Shown in pieces: positions 25,645 to 34,367 of a stretch of DNA of 64,000 nt. The DNA lies in NCBI GenBank assembly GCA_964548165.1, contig CAZJQD010000013.1:12454-76453 (forward strand). Direction: 5' to 3'. Below the pieces are notes generated by a model that saw nothing but the letters and a program-made list of their open reading frames with translations, searched no databases and had not been told where the DNA came from. Position 1 is the first letter of the stretch; every line of letters starts with the position of its first letter. A program made the position numbers and the translations under genes. The DNA comes from CAZJQD01 sp964548165 [NCBI: uncultured bacterium] (lineage in GTDB: Bacteria; UBA8481).

Positions 25645-26820
25645 ATGACTGACAACCGCACCGGAGTGACGTTTCCCGAGGGATTTCGAGCCGTGGCCGT
25701 GGAGGCCGCCATCAAGAAGCCTGGTCGCGATGACCTCATGCTGCTCGTTTCCGAGCGTGCCTCGACCGCGGCGGCGGTCTTCACGACCAACCAGTTCGCG
25801 GCGGCGCCCGTAGTCCTGGATCGCGAGATCATGACGCATGGAACCTCCATCCGCGCCGTCGTCTGCAACGCGGGCAACGCCAACGCCGGGACCGGAGCGA
25901 CCGGGCTCGCCGACGCGCGCCGCATGAGCGCGCTCGTGGCGGAGGCCCTGGGAGTACCGATGGGCGCCGTCCTGGTGTCTTCCACGGGCGTCATTGGTCG
26001 GCCGCTCCCGATGGATCGCATGGAGAAGGGGATCCGGGCGGCGGCGGCGAAGGTGAGGATGGAGTCCGACGGGGCCGCGGCCGCGCGCGCGATCATGACG
26101 ACGGACACGGTGCCGAAGACGGCCGAGCGGACGGTCGGGGACGCGAAGATCGGCGGGATGTGCAAGGGCGCCGGCATGATCCATCCCGGCATGGCCACGA
26201 TGCTCGGGTTCATCACCACCGACGCGCAGGTGCCTCGCAAGGAATTGCAGGCCATGCTGGCTCATGCCGTCGAGCGCACGTTCAACTGCATCAGTATCGA
26301 CAACGACATGTCGACGAACGACTCGGTCTTTCTCCTCGCCAACGGCGCCGCAGGCCCCGTCGATCACGGCGCGTTTCAAACCGCGCTCGAGGACCTCTGC
26401 CGCGAGCTCGCGCTCAAGATCGTCGCCGACGGCGAGGGCGCCACGAAGATCGTCACCATCGCGGTCACGGGCGCGCGCAGTGACGCCGACGCGATCATGG
26501 CCGCCGACGCCGTGGCGACCTCGATGCTGGTGAAGACCGCGCTCCACGGCAACGATCCCAACTGGGGGCGGATCCTTGCGGCGGTGGGACGCAGCGGGGC
26601 CGCGATTGACACGGAACGTATCCGCATCATCCAGCAGGGGGTCGTCCTTTTCGAATCGGGTCTCCCGACGGTCGTGGACATGCCGGCCCTGGAGGCGAAG
26701 GTTCGCGAGCGCGAGATCGAGATCCGCGTCGAGATCGGGCTGGGTTCTCATGACCGCACCGTCTGGACCAGCGATCTCTCCAAGGAATACGTCGCCATCA
26801 ACGCCGAATACACGACCTGA
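25645..26820 (+). CDS. argJ: Bifunctional ornithine acetyltransferase / N-acetylglutamate synthase ArgJ
   Basis: Transfers the acetyl group from N-acetylornithine to glutamate in the cyclic arginine pathway. The protein is 391 residues. GVTFPEGFRAVAVEAAIKK is the family start. VVCNAGNANAGTG, VLVSSTGVIGRPLPM, and the autocleavage site in KGAGMIHPGMATMLGFIT (Thr after the Ala-Thr scissile bond) are diagnostic. FNCISIDNDMSTNDSV and LVKTALHGNDPNWGRILAAV follow, and it ends near YVAINAEYTT. Whether it also uses acetyl-CoA cannot be told from sequence. No other arg gene is nearby. Confidence 0.97.
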   Translation: MTDNRTGVTFPEGFRAVAVEAAIKKPGRDDLMLLVSERASTAAAVFTTNQFAAAPVVLDREIMTHGTSIRAVVCNAGNANAGTGATGLADARRMSALVAEALGVPMGAVLVSSTGVIGRPLPMDRMEKGIRAAAAKVRMESDGAAAARAIMTTDTVPKTAERTVGDAKIGGMCKGAGMIHPGMATMLGFITTDAQVPRKELQAMLAHAVERTFNCISIDNDMSTNDSVFLLANGAAGPVDHGAFQTALEDLCRELALKIVADGEGATKIVTIAVTGARSDADAIMAADAVATSMLVKTALHGNDPNWGRILAAVGRSGAAIDTERIRIIQQGVVLFESGLPTVVDMPALEAKVREREIEIRVEIGLGSHDRTVWTSDLSKEYVAINAEYTT

Positions 26821-26829
26821 CCGCTTCCG

Positions 26830-26946
26830 GGGTCGGGTTGCCACATGGTCCCATCCGACGATCCTGTTGCGACCGCTCGAAAATAATTACGCTACCAGGA
26901 TTGGACTCCCGGAGTGGGAATCGAGGCCATGTGGCAGCCTGACACC
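26830..26946. repeat. ~115-bp intergenic element with GTGTCAG-type ends (copy 2)
   Basis: Right arm (reading the minus strand from 26945) is GTGTCAGGCTGCCACATGG. The left arm at 26831-26848 reads GGTCGGGTTGCCACATGG, with TGCCACATGG (26839-26848) perfectly complementary to 26927-26936. It fills the space between the convergent argJ and FecR-domain genes. The interior contains an AT-rich AAATAATTA tract. Confidence 0.65.
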
Positions 26947-26950
26947 ATGA

Positions 26951-28162
26951 CTACTGCAAGGAGTCGTGGATCTGCCGGATATCGGTGGGCGAAAACTGGA
27001 TCCAGCTGATCGTTCCACCATTGATGGGATGGGCGCTGTCCAGGTTTGAATACGTGACGAATCCCGACAGGAAGCTGGAGAGCGATGAGGAGAGCGTGTT
27101 GAAATTTCCAATAGAGAAATTCGAAAGGCTGAAGAGGGAGGCGCGTGTGCCTTCGCTGACCCGGTCGATGGCGCTCCCGAAGATGCCGCCCTGCAGGTTA
27201 TGAACCTGGTGAGTGACGGTCCGGTTCTGGTCGTGGAGGGCACCCGCCAGGCCGCCAGGCCCACCCGGTAACCCGCCCGGACCTCCCAGGAACTGTCCGC
27301 CGCCCAGGGGGCCAAAGCCCCCGCCCGCGGGATTGATCAGCGCGGATGTCGGCACCTGGAAGCTCCAGGTCTGGCCACCGGTGATGAGGGCGGCCGGAGA
27401 GTTAAGGTTATCCAGAGTCACGGCCTCGACGTCGCCCTGCGAGACGCCGATGACGCCGTCCACGTTCGTTACCCCGGAGTTCACCGTGAAGATCTGGCCC
27501 GTCGATCGCAACTGGAAGCCGGTCGCTCCCGTCCGGTCGGCGGGAGGAATTCCCACCTGGAACGTTCCGACCGGTTGGTCGTTGGGGCCCAGGAACTGGA
27601 GATTCACGAGGGGCCCTCCATTCGGTGAGGGCAGGACTTCCACGGCGAAGCGATCGACCGGCTGGACCTGCCCCGCGCCGAACGCGGAGAACCACTCGGT
27701 GCCGCGGACCGCGGTGACGGCGACCGGGGTGACGAGGCGATACGAGGAGGTCGCGCGCACGCGGTGGTTGATGCTATGCACGACCCCGGCCAACTGGATG
27801 ATCGTGATGTTCTCGGCCTGCCCGCGCGAAGGAATGACGCCCGCGAATCGACCCGTCGTGCTTCGGCGCTCGGCGTGGGCCACGACGATGGTCGTGTTGC
27901 TGCCCAGGAGCGCATGATTGTCGCGCGAGACGCGGATGATGCAGGAGGAGTTCGCCGCGGTACGGACGGAGTCGCCCACGCGTAACGGCATGCGCTCATG
28001 GGCGATCGTCCATTCCCGCGCACCCGCCGCCTTGTACTGGACCGTGCCCCGCGCGTTCAGGATGCTGAAGGTCATCGGCGTCTCTGCGCCGACGTACTGG
28101 CCCAGGCTGCAGGCGACCAGGACGACCGCGAGGATGCGCAGGATTGCCAGCGAGCGATTCAT
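26951..28162 (-). CDS. Exported FecR-domain protein
   Basis: Secreted protein of 403 residues with a signal peptide (RILAVVLVACSLG core, cleavage near GAETP). The FecR-like region follows: AREWTIAHERMPLRVGDSVR, SSCIIRVSRDNHALLGSNT, and YRLVTPVAVTAVRGTEWF, the usual FecR closing motif. A second FecR-like beta stretch (LRSTGQIFTVNSGV) lies near residue 215. A Gly/Pro/Leu-rich segment around residue 285 (GGPGGLPGGPGGLAG) precedes a Ser-rich C-terminus. No sigma or anti-sigma partner is present. It overlaps the upstream outer-membrane gene (TGATG), so the two are co-translated; a cell-envelope structural or ligand-binding role is more likely than iron sensing. Confidence 0.75.
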   Translation of the reverse strand: MNRSLAILRILAVVLVACSLGQYVGAETPMTFSILNARGTVQYKAAGAREWTIAHERMPLRVGDSVRTAANSSCIIRVSRDNHALLGSNTTIVVAHAERRSTTGRFAGVIPSRGQAENITIIQLAGVVHSINHRVRATSSYRLVTPVAVTAVRGTEWFSAFGAGQVQPVDRFAVEVLPSPNGGPLVNLQFLGPNDQPVGTFQVGIPPADRTGATGFQLRSTGQIFTVNSGVTNVDGVIGVSQGDVEAVTLDNLNSPAALITGGQTWSFQVPTSALINPAGGGFGPLGGGQFLGGPGGLPGGPGGLAGALHDQNRTVTHQVHNLQGGIFGSAIDRVSEGTRASLFSLSNFSIGNFNTLSSSLSSFLSGFVTYSNLDSAHPINGGTISWIQFSPTDIRQIHDSLQ

Positions 28163-29238
28163 CAGAAGTAGGCCACCGTTTGGAAGACGACCCCGTCATT
28201 GGGGATGCCGCGCTTGGATGGAGCACCGTTGAAGGTTTCCTGGTTGAACTCGTACAACAATCGAAACTCGAGGGACGAGGCCGGGGTGTAGGTTCCGCCC
28301 AGGGCGATCCGATTCCTCTGCCATGACATCGGCACGTAGAGCGTGCGATTCAGGGGCGGAATGTTGTTGTTGAGCTGATCGTAGGTCGCCTGGACTTCGA
28401 GCTTGTCGCTGAGCCGGTAGGCGCCACCCGCGTTCCAGGCGACGAGGTGAAGCTCTCCCTCGAAACTGCTCCCGTACTCCCCGAAGGCTCGCCACGGTCC
28501 GTAGGTGTAGTCGGCCGCGATCGTGCCGACGCGGCGGTTCTTGTCCTGGAACGTCGGCATGATGGCCAGCGAGTTGAGGTATCGACGGTCCAGGGCGGTG
28601 AGCTGGCCGAACGAGAGCATGCCGTCCAGTACCAGGCTTCCCCAATCGCCGCCCGTTGACCACCCCAGGTTCACGTAGACCTCCCGCAGGTGCGAGGAGA
28701 GGAGACCGGGTGGATTCATCGGCCGCGTGAAGACCGCGGAGTTGGAGAGCGTGGATCCGGTTCCGGACAGGTCGTTCTGGTTGACGATGCCGACCTCCCC
28801 GTTCCAGGTGTTCTGCTCCATGTTGATCTTGAGCCCGTTGTGTACGGCGGAATGAAAAAGAACCTGCGGATAGGAAGAACCCGCGGTCAGGATGGGAGCG
28901 CCGCCCGGCTTCTGAAAGCGTCCCAGGGTGACCGTTCCGTCCCAGGGCAGGCCTTCCGCCCGGATCCAGGCCTCGTTGATGTCGATACGTCCCGGGTTCA
29001 GGGTCAGCACCGATCGCGTGTGCAAGTCGTCGCTCAGCCGCTGGCTCAACGCCAGCACGCCCGTCACCACGCGGAATTGCCCGTGCTGGGTTCCCGGAGT
29101 CAATTGCGTGCCGCCTTCGTAGTCGGTGTAATCCCAGACGAAGGCCCCGCCGATGTCGAGCGCGAGCGCGGGCGGCGTGGACAGGCAGGCCAGGACGGCG
29201 ACGAAAAGCGCGATGCGCGAGCGCAGTGAATCCCCCAT
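28162..29238 (-). CDS. Outer-membrane beta-barrel (porin-like) protein
   Basis: Exported protein of 358 residues. A signal peptide (RIALFVAVLACLS, cleavage after ALA) leads into mature sequence starting LDIGGAFVWDYTDYEGG. The body consists of alternating beta strands with aromatic girdles, such as GKLT-type WDGTVTLGRFQKPGG, VGTIAADYTYGPWRAFGEYG, RNRIALGGTYTPASSLEFR, and ends in Phe (FQTVAYF), the C-terminal signature for barrel insertion. The in-frame start at 29307 would place 23 residues before the signal peptide, so ATG 29238 is chosen. Specificity unknown. It is co-encoded with the FecR-domain protein. Confidence 0.72.
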   Translation of the reverse strand: MGDSLRSRIALFVAVLACLSTPPALALDIGGAFVWDYTDYEGGTQLTPGTQHGQFRVVTGVLALSQRLSDDLHTRSVLTLNPGRIDINEAWIRAEGLPWDGTVTLGRFQKPGGAPILTAGSSYPQVLFHSAVHNGLKINMEQNTWNGEVGIVNQNDLSGTGSTLSNSAVFTRPMNPPGLLSSHLREVYVNLGWSTGGDWGSLVLDGMLSFGQLTALDRRYLNSLAIMPTFQDKNRRVGTIAADYTYGPWRAFGEYGSSFEGELHLVAWNAGGAYRLSDKLEVQATYDQLNNNIPPLNRTLYVPMSWQRNRIALGGTYTPASSLEFRLLYEFNQETFNGAPSKRGIPNDGVVFQTVAYF

Positions 29239-29329
29239 GACGCGGCGATTTTCCCCGTCCAGGCCTGGCCGGGCAAGATCAATTTGCCGGGGGAATACGT
29301 GGGGCATGGGCGCACTTTCGCGACGGAGG

Positions 29330-29341
29330 TATCATCCCTCC
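29330..29341 (+). promoter_or_regulatory. -10 hexamer of a probable leaderless YdcF-like transcript
   Basis: TATCAT at 29330-29335, then exactly 6 nt (CCCTCC), then GTG 29342. No Shine-Dalgarno lies at usable distance. No clear -35. Confidence 0.55.
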
Positions 29342-29920
29342 GTGACCACGTTCGTCCGACCAGCTCTCTTCCTGTTCACAGGCATGGTCCTGGTCCTATT
29401 CGCCTACCAGGCGATCGCCATCGAGGACTTCGGGTCACGAGCACTTCCGGAGCCGGCGGATGTCATCATCGTGCTGGGGCCACGTCTCAGCGGCGAGCGA
29501 TTGGACGCGCTCGGCGCCGCGCGCGCTGCAGCCGCTGCCCGCTGCTGGCACGACGGCCGCGCTCCCGTCATCCTGGCTACCGGTGGCACGGTTTCACCGG
29601 GAACGATTCCCGAAGGAGAAGCCCTGCGGAGGGAACTCGTGGGCCTGGGAGTTCAGGGCGAGTCGATCCTCGTCGAGGTGGGATCTCACAGCACGCTCGA
29701 GAACCTCAGGGCGGCGCACGCGATCATGCGAACCCGGGGGTGGCAGCGCGCCCTCGTCGTTTCCAATCGGTTTCATCTTCGCCGCGCCTCCAAGCTGGCG
29801 GAGCGGATCGGCATGGTCGCCACGGTTACCGGAGAGGACCCGCAGGATCCGTCGTGGTCGCTCTATGCCTGGTGGCTGCCGCGGGAGGTTGCGGCCAGCC
29901 TCTATTACGGCATCTGGTAG
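29342..29920 (+). CDS. YdcF/SanA-like DUF218 protein
   Basis: A 192-residue membrane-anchored protein with one N-terminal hydrophobic segment (ALFLFTGMVLVLFAYQAIAI). The DUF218 domain follows: ADVIIVLGPRLSGERLDAL, VILATGGTVSPGTIPEGEAL, SILVEVGSHSTLENLRAAH and ALVVSNRFHLRRASKLAE. These envelope-associated proteins are linked to cell-wall or polysaccharide metabolism, but their reaction is poorly known. GTG 29342 is preferred over earlier in-frame starts because the -10-like TATCAT lies 6 nt upstream and the transmembrane segment begins right after it. It is monocistronic. Confidence 0.8.
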   Translation: MTTFVRPALFLFTGMVLVLFAYQAIAIEDFGSRALPEPADVIIVLGPRLSGERLDALGAARAAAAARCWHDGRAPVILATGGTVSPGTIPEGEALRRELVGLGVQGESILVEVGSHSTLENLRAAHAIMRTRGWQRALVVSNRFHLRRASKLAERIGMVATVTGEDPQDPSWSLYAWWLPREVAASLYYGIW

Positions 29921-30071
29921 CCGGGGTTAGAAACACGCCCCGTAACACCAAATATTTCAGATGCTGGCGTCTTGGACGTGGGCGCAAACGGCTGGTCAAG
30001 GATTCCAATTTACTCCTGAACGCTACGAACCCTTCATTTTTTAGGCATTTATACCGAAATACCGAGAGATC

Positions 30072-30917
30072 GTGCCCAGTCTCCTCCATCACTATCTCCG
30101 CGCCCGGCGACGGCCGCTCCTTGAGGGGATCGAGACCGTGGCCCTGGCTCTCCTGCTCTCCTGGGTGCTCAGGCTCGTGGCCTTCCAGGCCTTCTACATT
30201 CCTTCGCGTTCCATGGCGGAGACGTTGATGCCCTTCGACCACATTGTCGCCGAGAAGATCACTTACCGCCTGCGGGAGCCTCGGCGCGGCGAGATCGTGA
30301 TCTTCGATTTCAGTCTCTCGGCTTCCGGGGGCCTGCTTCCTGGCGCGGTGCCGGCCGAGGCCACCGGGTCCGACGATGAGGACCGCCACCTGGCGAAACC
30401 CGAGGAGTCGGGTTGGTTCGAGCGCATGGCGGGCTCGCGCGGAGCCCGCGACCGGCGGGAATTCGTCAAGCGCGTCATCGGCGTGGCCGGGGATGAGATC
30501 GATTACCGGGACGGCATCCTCCGCGTGAACGGGATCCGCCAGCGCGAGACCTATCTCGGTTCGGCCGGAGCGGACGGCGCTGACCGCGGCGCCTGGGCTG
30601 CGCGCGTGCCGGGCCGGCGACTCTCCTTCACGGAGAGCGGCGTGAAGATCGACGGGCGCGCGCTCGATGCGGTTCTGCCGCCCGAGATTCCCCCGTCCTC
30701 GATCGTGGACCGATCGCCGGCCAACTTCGTCCGCCTGCGGGGAGGCGGTATCGGGATCCTGCGCATCCATGTGCCTGCCGGCCACCTGTACGTGATGGGC
30801 GACAATCGCCCCGAGAGCGCCGATTCGCGCTGGTTCGGCTTTCTGCCCGTGGCCGCCGTTCATGGTCGCGCTCTCTTCACCTACTGGCCGCTGTCGCGGC
30901 TCTCGTCGCTCTCTTGA
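30072..30917 (+). CDS. lepB: Signal peptidase I
   Basis: Membrane-bound peptidase that removes signal peptides. The protein is 281 residues. A single hydrophobic segment (TVALALLLSWVLRLVAFQAF) precedes the catalytic serine in YIPSRSMAETLMP (Ser47). The general-base lysine lies in REFVKRVIGVAGDEI (Lys133). Box E, VMGDNRPESADSRWFGF, has Pro-Glu where Asn-Ser is usual (GDNRxxSxDSR). An ~80-residue insertion lies between the two last boxes. GTG start without a clear Shine-Dalgarno. About 150 bp of relatively AT-rich sequence precede it. Its stop overlaps the PBP start (TTGA). Confidence 0.92.
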   Translation: MPSLLHHYLRARRRPLLEGIETVALALLLSWVLRLVAFQAFYIPSRSMAETLMPFDHIVAEKITYRLREPRRGEIVIFDFSLSASGGLLPGAVPAEATGSDDEDRHLAKPEESGWFERMAGSRGARDRREFVKRVIGVAGDEIDYRDGILRVNGIRQRETYLGSAGADGADRGAWAARVPGRRLSFTESGVKIDGRALDAVLPPEIPPSSIVDRSPANFVRLRGGGIGILRIHVPAGHLYVMGDNRPESADSRWFGFLPVAAVHGRALFTYWPLSRLSSLS

Positions 30918-32947
30918 GCGTCCGCCCGGGCAGCGCCTCGCCGCCGCCCTCGCCCGCTTCCCCACCGGCCGGCAGCTGGCGCATTCTCCTCCTGCTTGTC
31001 CTGACGCTCGTCGGTCTCCTCGTCGTGGCGCGTGCCCTGTATACCATCCAGGTAACCCAGCACGAGGCCTACCTGGAGAGGGCGATGAACCAGTGGACGA
31101 GCGATCGCAAGATCGAGCGCCAGCGGGGCACCATCTACGATCGCCGGGGCAAGGAACTGGCGATCTCGCTGCGCCGCTGGTCCTTGTCCTTCAATCCGAG
31201 CCTGGCGGAAACTCCAGAGGAACGGCGCGAGATCGCGCGAAAGCTCGCGCCGATCCTTGACCTCAAGACCACGGAAATCATGGAAAAGATGGATCGCGGC
31301 GGTCGCCAGTTCGCCTGGATTGCCCGGCGACTCGAGGAGGGCCCGAAGCGGCGCATCGAGGACCTGCGCATCGACGGCGCCCGCATCAAGGCGCTCCATT
31401 TGTCGCCGGAATACCAGCGCTACTACCCTCACGACAGCACGGCCGCTCACATCCTGGGCTTCGTCGGATCCGACGACATGGGCCTGGAAGGCGTGGAGAG
31501 GGCCCAGAACGCGATCCTGGCCGGGCCTCCGGTCGAAGGCGAGTTCTTCAGCGATAACCTGGGCAATCCGATCCCCGTGGATGGGATCATCCGCTATCCC
31601 CAGTTCGACGGTCGCAACGTGCACCTGACGATCGACCTGGTGATCCAGGCGTCCCTGGAGCAGGCCCTGGAAGCGGCGGTCACGCAATACAACGCCAAGA
31701 GCGCCTCAGGAGTCGTCGTCGACCCGCAGACCGGCGAGGTCCTCGCCCTGGCGAATCTTCCGACGTACGACCTGAACGAGGCGCGCAGAGTCGAGCCCGA
31801 TGTGCGGCGCAACCGCGCCATCACGGACGTCTTCGAGCCGGGATCGACCTTCAAGATCTTCTCGGGCGCGCTGGGCCTGGCTAACGGCCTGGTGACGGCC
31901 AGCGAGATGTTCACATGTCCCGGCTCCTTCGCGCTCCCGGGCCATCCCGTGAAGTGCCACCACGCTCACGGCGCCATCGATTACCGCCGCGCGATCGAGG
32001 TCTCCTGCAACGTCGTGGCGATCACGGTCTGCCAGCGCCTGACCCCCGGCGTGCTCTACGAGGGGCTCCGGGCCTACGGATTCGGCGCCCGAACCGGCAT
32101 CGATCTCCCGGGCGAGGCCGCGGGCGTCGTGAGGGCGCCCGGCGCCTGGTCGGGTCTCTCGCAGGGCATGATCGCGATTGGTCACGAGGTCTCGGTCTCC
32201 ACGATCCAGCTCGCGATGGCGACCGCGGCGATGTCCAACGGCGGAAGGCTCCTGGTGCCCCGCATTGTGCAGAGCATCCGGGACCAGGAGGGAAGGGCGC
32301 TCGCTACCTTCGCGCCCGAGGTACGCGCCCACCCGGTCGACCCTTCGACCTCCCGCCTCATGGGCCAGATCATGAGCGGCTCCGTGCGGCAAGGCACGGG
32401 CCAGCGCGCCACCGTGGCCGGGTTCATGGTCTCGGGCAAGACGGGCACGGCCCAGATCTCGGGCCCCCAGGGCGGCTACATCCGCGGCCGGTACAACGCG
32501 GTCTTCATCGGGTGGACGCCGACGGACGCGCCCGTCCTGGCGATGGCCATTGTCGTCCGCGATCCCGATCCCTCGAAGGGGTATTACGGCGGCGAGGTGG
32601 CGGCGCCTGTCTTCGGCCGCGTGGGCACGGAAGTGATGCGCTACCTGAGGATCGCCGCGGCGGGCGGACGGGACACGCACTTCGCGCGACCCGTGCCCGC
32701 CCCGATGGCGCGTCGCGAGGGCGCCGTGCGCGGTCGTTTCGTCGAGGCCCCCGACTTCATCGGCCTGACGCTGCGCGAGGCCCACGAGCTGGCGGGTCGG
32801 CTACCCATCACCCTTTCGCCTGCGGGCTCGGGCGTGGCCTCCTCGCAGTCGGTTCCGCCGGGAACGCTCGTGCCTCTCGACGCCGCGATCAAGGTCCAGT
32901 TCAGCCCGCCGGGCGAAGCGTCGTCGCTGGCCGATATCGCGCCGTGA
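30914..32947 (+). CDS. Class B penicillin-binding protein with PASTA domain (FtsI-type)
   Basis: Peptidoglycan transpeptidase, 677 residues. It has a Pro-rich cytoplasmic tail, one transmembrane segment (RILLLLVLTLVGLLVVA), then the class B dimerisation domain beginning QRGTIYDRRGKELAIS. Active-site motifs are STFK (Ser311 in EPGSTFKIF), Ser364-Cys-Asn (SCN rather than the usual SSN) and KTG (Lys509 in SGKTGTAQ). A PASTA domain (EAPDFIGLTLREAHELAG) lies at the C-terminus. This architecture fits FtsI/SpoVD-type septal enzymes, and no ftsI is present in the dcw cluster, so it may be the division PBP. The TTG start is coupled to the signal peptidase stop. Confidence 0.9.
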   Translation: MSVRPGSASPPPSPASPPAGSWRILLLLVLTLVGLLVVARALYTIQVTQHEAYLERAMNQWTSDRKIERQRGTIYDRRGKELAISLRRWSLSFNPSLAETPEERREIARKLAPILDLKTTEIMEKMDRGGRQFAWIARRLEEGPKRRIEDLRIDGARIKALHLSPEYQRYYPHDSTAAHILGFVGSDDMGLEGVERAQNAILAGPPVEGEFFSDNLGNPIPVDGIIRYPQFDGRNVHLTIDLVIQASLEQALEAAVTQYNAKSASGVVVDPQTGEVLALANLPTYDLNEARRVEPDVRRNRAITDVFEPGSTFKIFSGALGLANGLVTASEMFTCPGSFALPGHPVKCHHAHGAIDYRRAIEVSCNVVAITVCQRLTPGVLYEGLRAYGFGARTGIDLPGEAAGVVRAPGAWSGLSQGMIAIGHEVSVSTIQLAMATAAMSNGGRLLVPRIVQSIRDQEGRALATFAPEVRAHPVDPSTSRLMGQIMSGSVRQGTGQRATVAGFMVSGKTGTAQISGPQGGYIRGRYNAVFIGWTPTDAPVLAMAIVVRDPDPSKGYYGGEVAAPVFGRVGTEVMRYLRIAAAGGRDTHFARPVPAPMARREGAVRGRFVEAPDFIGLTLREAHELAGRLPITLSPAGSGVASSQSVPPGTLVPLDAAIKVQFSPPGEASSLADIAP

Positions 32948-32969
32948 CGCGCGGGGGCTCACGGCCGGC

Positions 32970-34367
32970 ATGACGACGCCGCCGAGCGTCGCCTGGCGCG
33001 TGGACGTCGCGCGCAATGGGCGCGTCGCCTTGCGCCGGCCGGACGGTTCCTGGGCGGAGAGTCGCTTTGCTCCGGACATCGACGCCGCGCGCCGGATCGC
33101 CGAGGCCGGGGTCGCCCCGGGTGAACGCGTGCTGGTCCTGGGATGCGGGGCCGGCGAGCTCCCGGCGGCGGCGGCGCGCGCGGCGGCGCCTGGGGGAACG
33201 GTGATTGCCGCGGAACCTCACCCGGAAATTCGCGAGGCTCTCGTCGCGGCGCGGAGCCGAGCGGGGGCCGGCGATCTCCTGGCGGCGTGCTGGGCGTCGC
33301 CGGGCCTCTCCCAGCTGCCGGGCTCGCCGGAAACCCTGTCCGATTTCCTCTCGGCCGTCGCGGCCGCCGGTCCCTATGACCGGGTCGTCGTGCACCCGCA
33401 CCTGGAGCTCCCCGCCGGCTTCGAGATGCTGGAGCAGAGGCTGGCGGATATCGAGGTGCGTCGCCGCTCCGGCTACCGGTTCCAGGCCTTCCTGGCGGCG
33501 AACGTCGCGACGAACCGCGAGCGGTTTCTCGCGGCGCCCGGCGTGCGCGAGCTCGCCGGCCTCCTGGCGGGGGAGGACGTCGTCATCGCCGGCGGCGGAC
33601 CGAGCCTGTCGCCGTTGGCGGAAGCGATCGGAACGGGGGCCCACTGGATCGCCGTCGGGACCGCGCTGGCGCCCTTGGCCGCCGCAGGGATTGCGCCGCA
33701 TCTCGTCGTCATCACCGATCCCCAGCCGCGCGTGGCCGCCTCGCTGACGGCGCTCGACGAGCGCCGGCGCCCGCCGCTCGTCTGCTTCCCCACGACGTCG
33801 GCCGTGGCCGTGGCGGCGGCGCCGCGCCTGATCGCGGCCTTCCCCGAGGGAGACGGCGATCGCCAGCTGGCGCCCTTACGCGAGGAGATCGGCGAGCTCC
33901 CGGCCGGGGGCACGGTCGTCACTTCCGCGATCGGCCTGGCCTGGATCCTCGGCGCCGCGCGCATATTCCTCGCGGGCGTCGACCTCGTCGAGACGGCGAC
34001 GCGCTCGCACGCCGACGCGTCGCCCCATGCCGCGGAACGACTCGCAGGCCTCATGCGCTTCGCGTCCCTGGAGGAACGAGCCCGGGGGCGGGAGGCGCGC
34101 CTGGGGGAGTCGGGGGACCGGATCGAGGTGGCGACGGCCGAGGGCGGTCGCGCCCACTCGCGGAGGAACCTGGCGCTCTATGCGCGAGCCATCGCCGACC
34201 TCGCTCGCCGCCGTCCCGACGTCGCCGTGATCCAGTTGAATCCCGGCGCGATCGCGATGCCCGGGGTATCGCTCGATCCGGCCGCGCGCCCCGCGGTCTC
34301 GGTGCGCCAGTTCCTCGTTCCCACGGGAGCGCGAACCCGTGAGAATGGCGGCCTGCTATGCGCGTAG
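32970..34367 (+). CDS. DUF115/MptE-like protein (Maf-type flagellar glycosylation family), short form
   Basis: A 465-residue cytosolic protein. The central domain shows the Maf/DUF115 signature: YRFQAFLAANVATNRERF, a helix ending at the nucleotide-binding loop VVIAGGGPSLSPLAEAI, HWIAVGTALAPLAAAGIAPH, VVITDPQ and the later GLAWILGAARIFLAGVDLV. The N-terminal half holds a Rossmann-like VLVLGCGAGELPAAAARAA that looks like a degenerate SAM/nucleotide-binding domain. Family members transfer nonulosonic acids onto flagellin in several genera; a 6-hydroxymethylpterin pyrophosphokinase name comes from a fold relative. It overlaps the next Maf gene by 10 bp. Confidence 0.8.
   Translation: MTTPPSVAWRVDVARNGRVALRRPDGSWAESRFAPDIDAARRIAEAGVAPGERVLVLGCGAGELPAAAARAAAPGGTVIAAEPHPEIREALVAARSRAGAGDLLAACWASPGLSQLPGSPETLSDFLSAVAAAGPYDRVVVHPHLELPAGFEMLEQRLADIEVRRRSGYRFQAFLAANVATNRERFLAAPGVRELAGLLAGEDVVIAGGGPSLSPLAEAIGTGAHWIAVGTALAPLAAAGIAPHLVVITDPQPRVAASLTALDERRRPPLVCFPTTSAVAVAAAPRLIAAFPEGDGDRQLAPLREEIGELPAGGTVVTSAIGLAWILGAARIFLAGVDLVETATRSHADASPHAAERLAGLMRFASLEERARGREARLGESGDRIEVATAEGGRAHSRRNLALYARAIADLARRRPDVAVIQLNPGAIAMPGVSLDPAARPAVSVRQFLVPTGARTRENGGLLCA

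Noticed and set aside
26951-28162. FecR-domain protein as an iron-sensing anti-sigma regulator
   Set aside because: No sigma factor or TonB receptor is nearby and it is co-translated with an outer-membrane barrel-like protein, so classical FecR signalling is unlikely.
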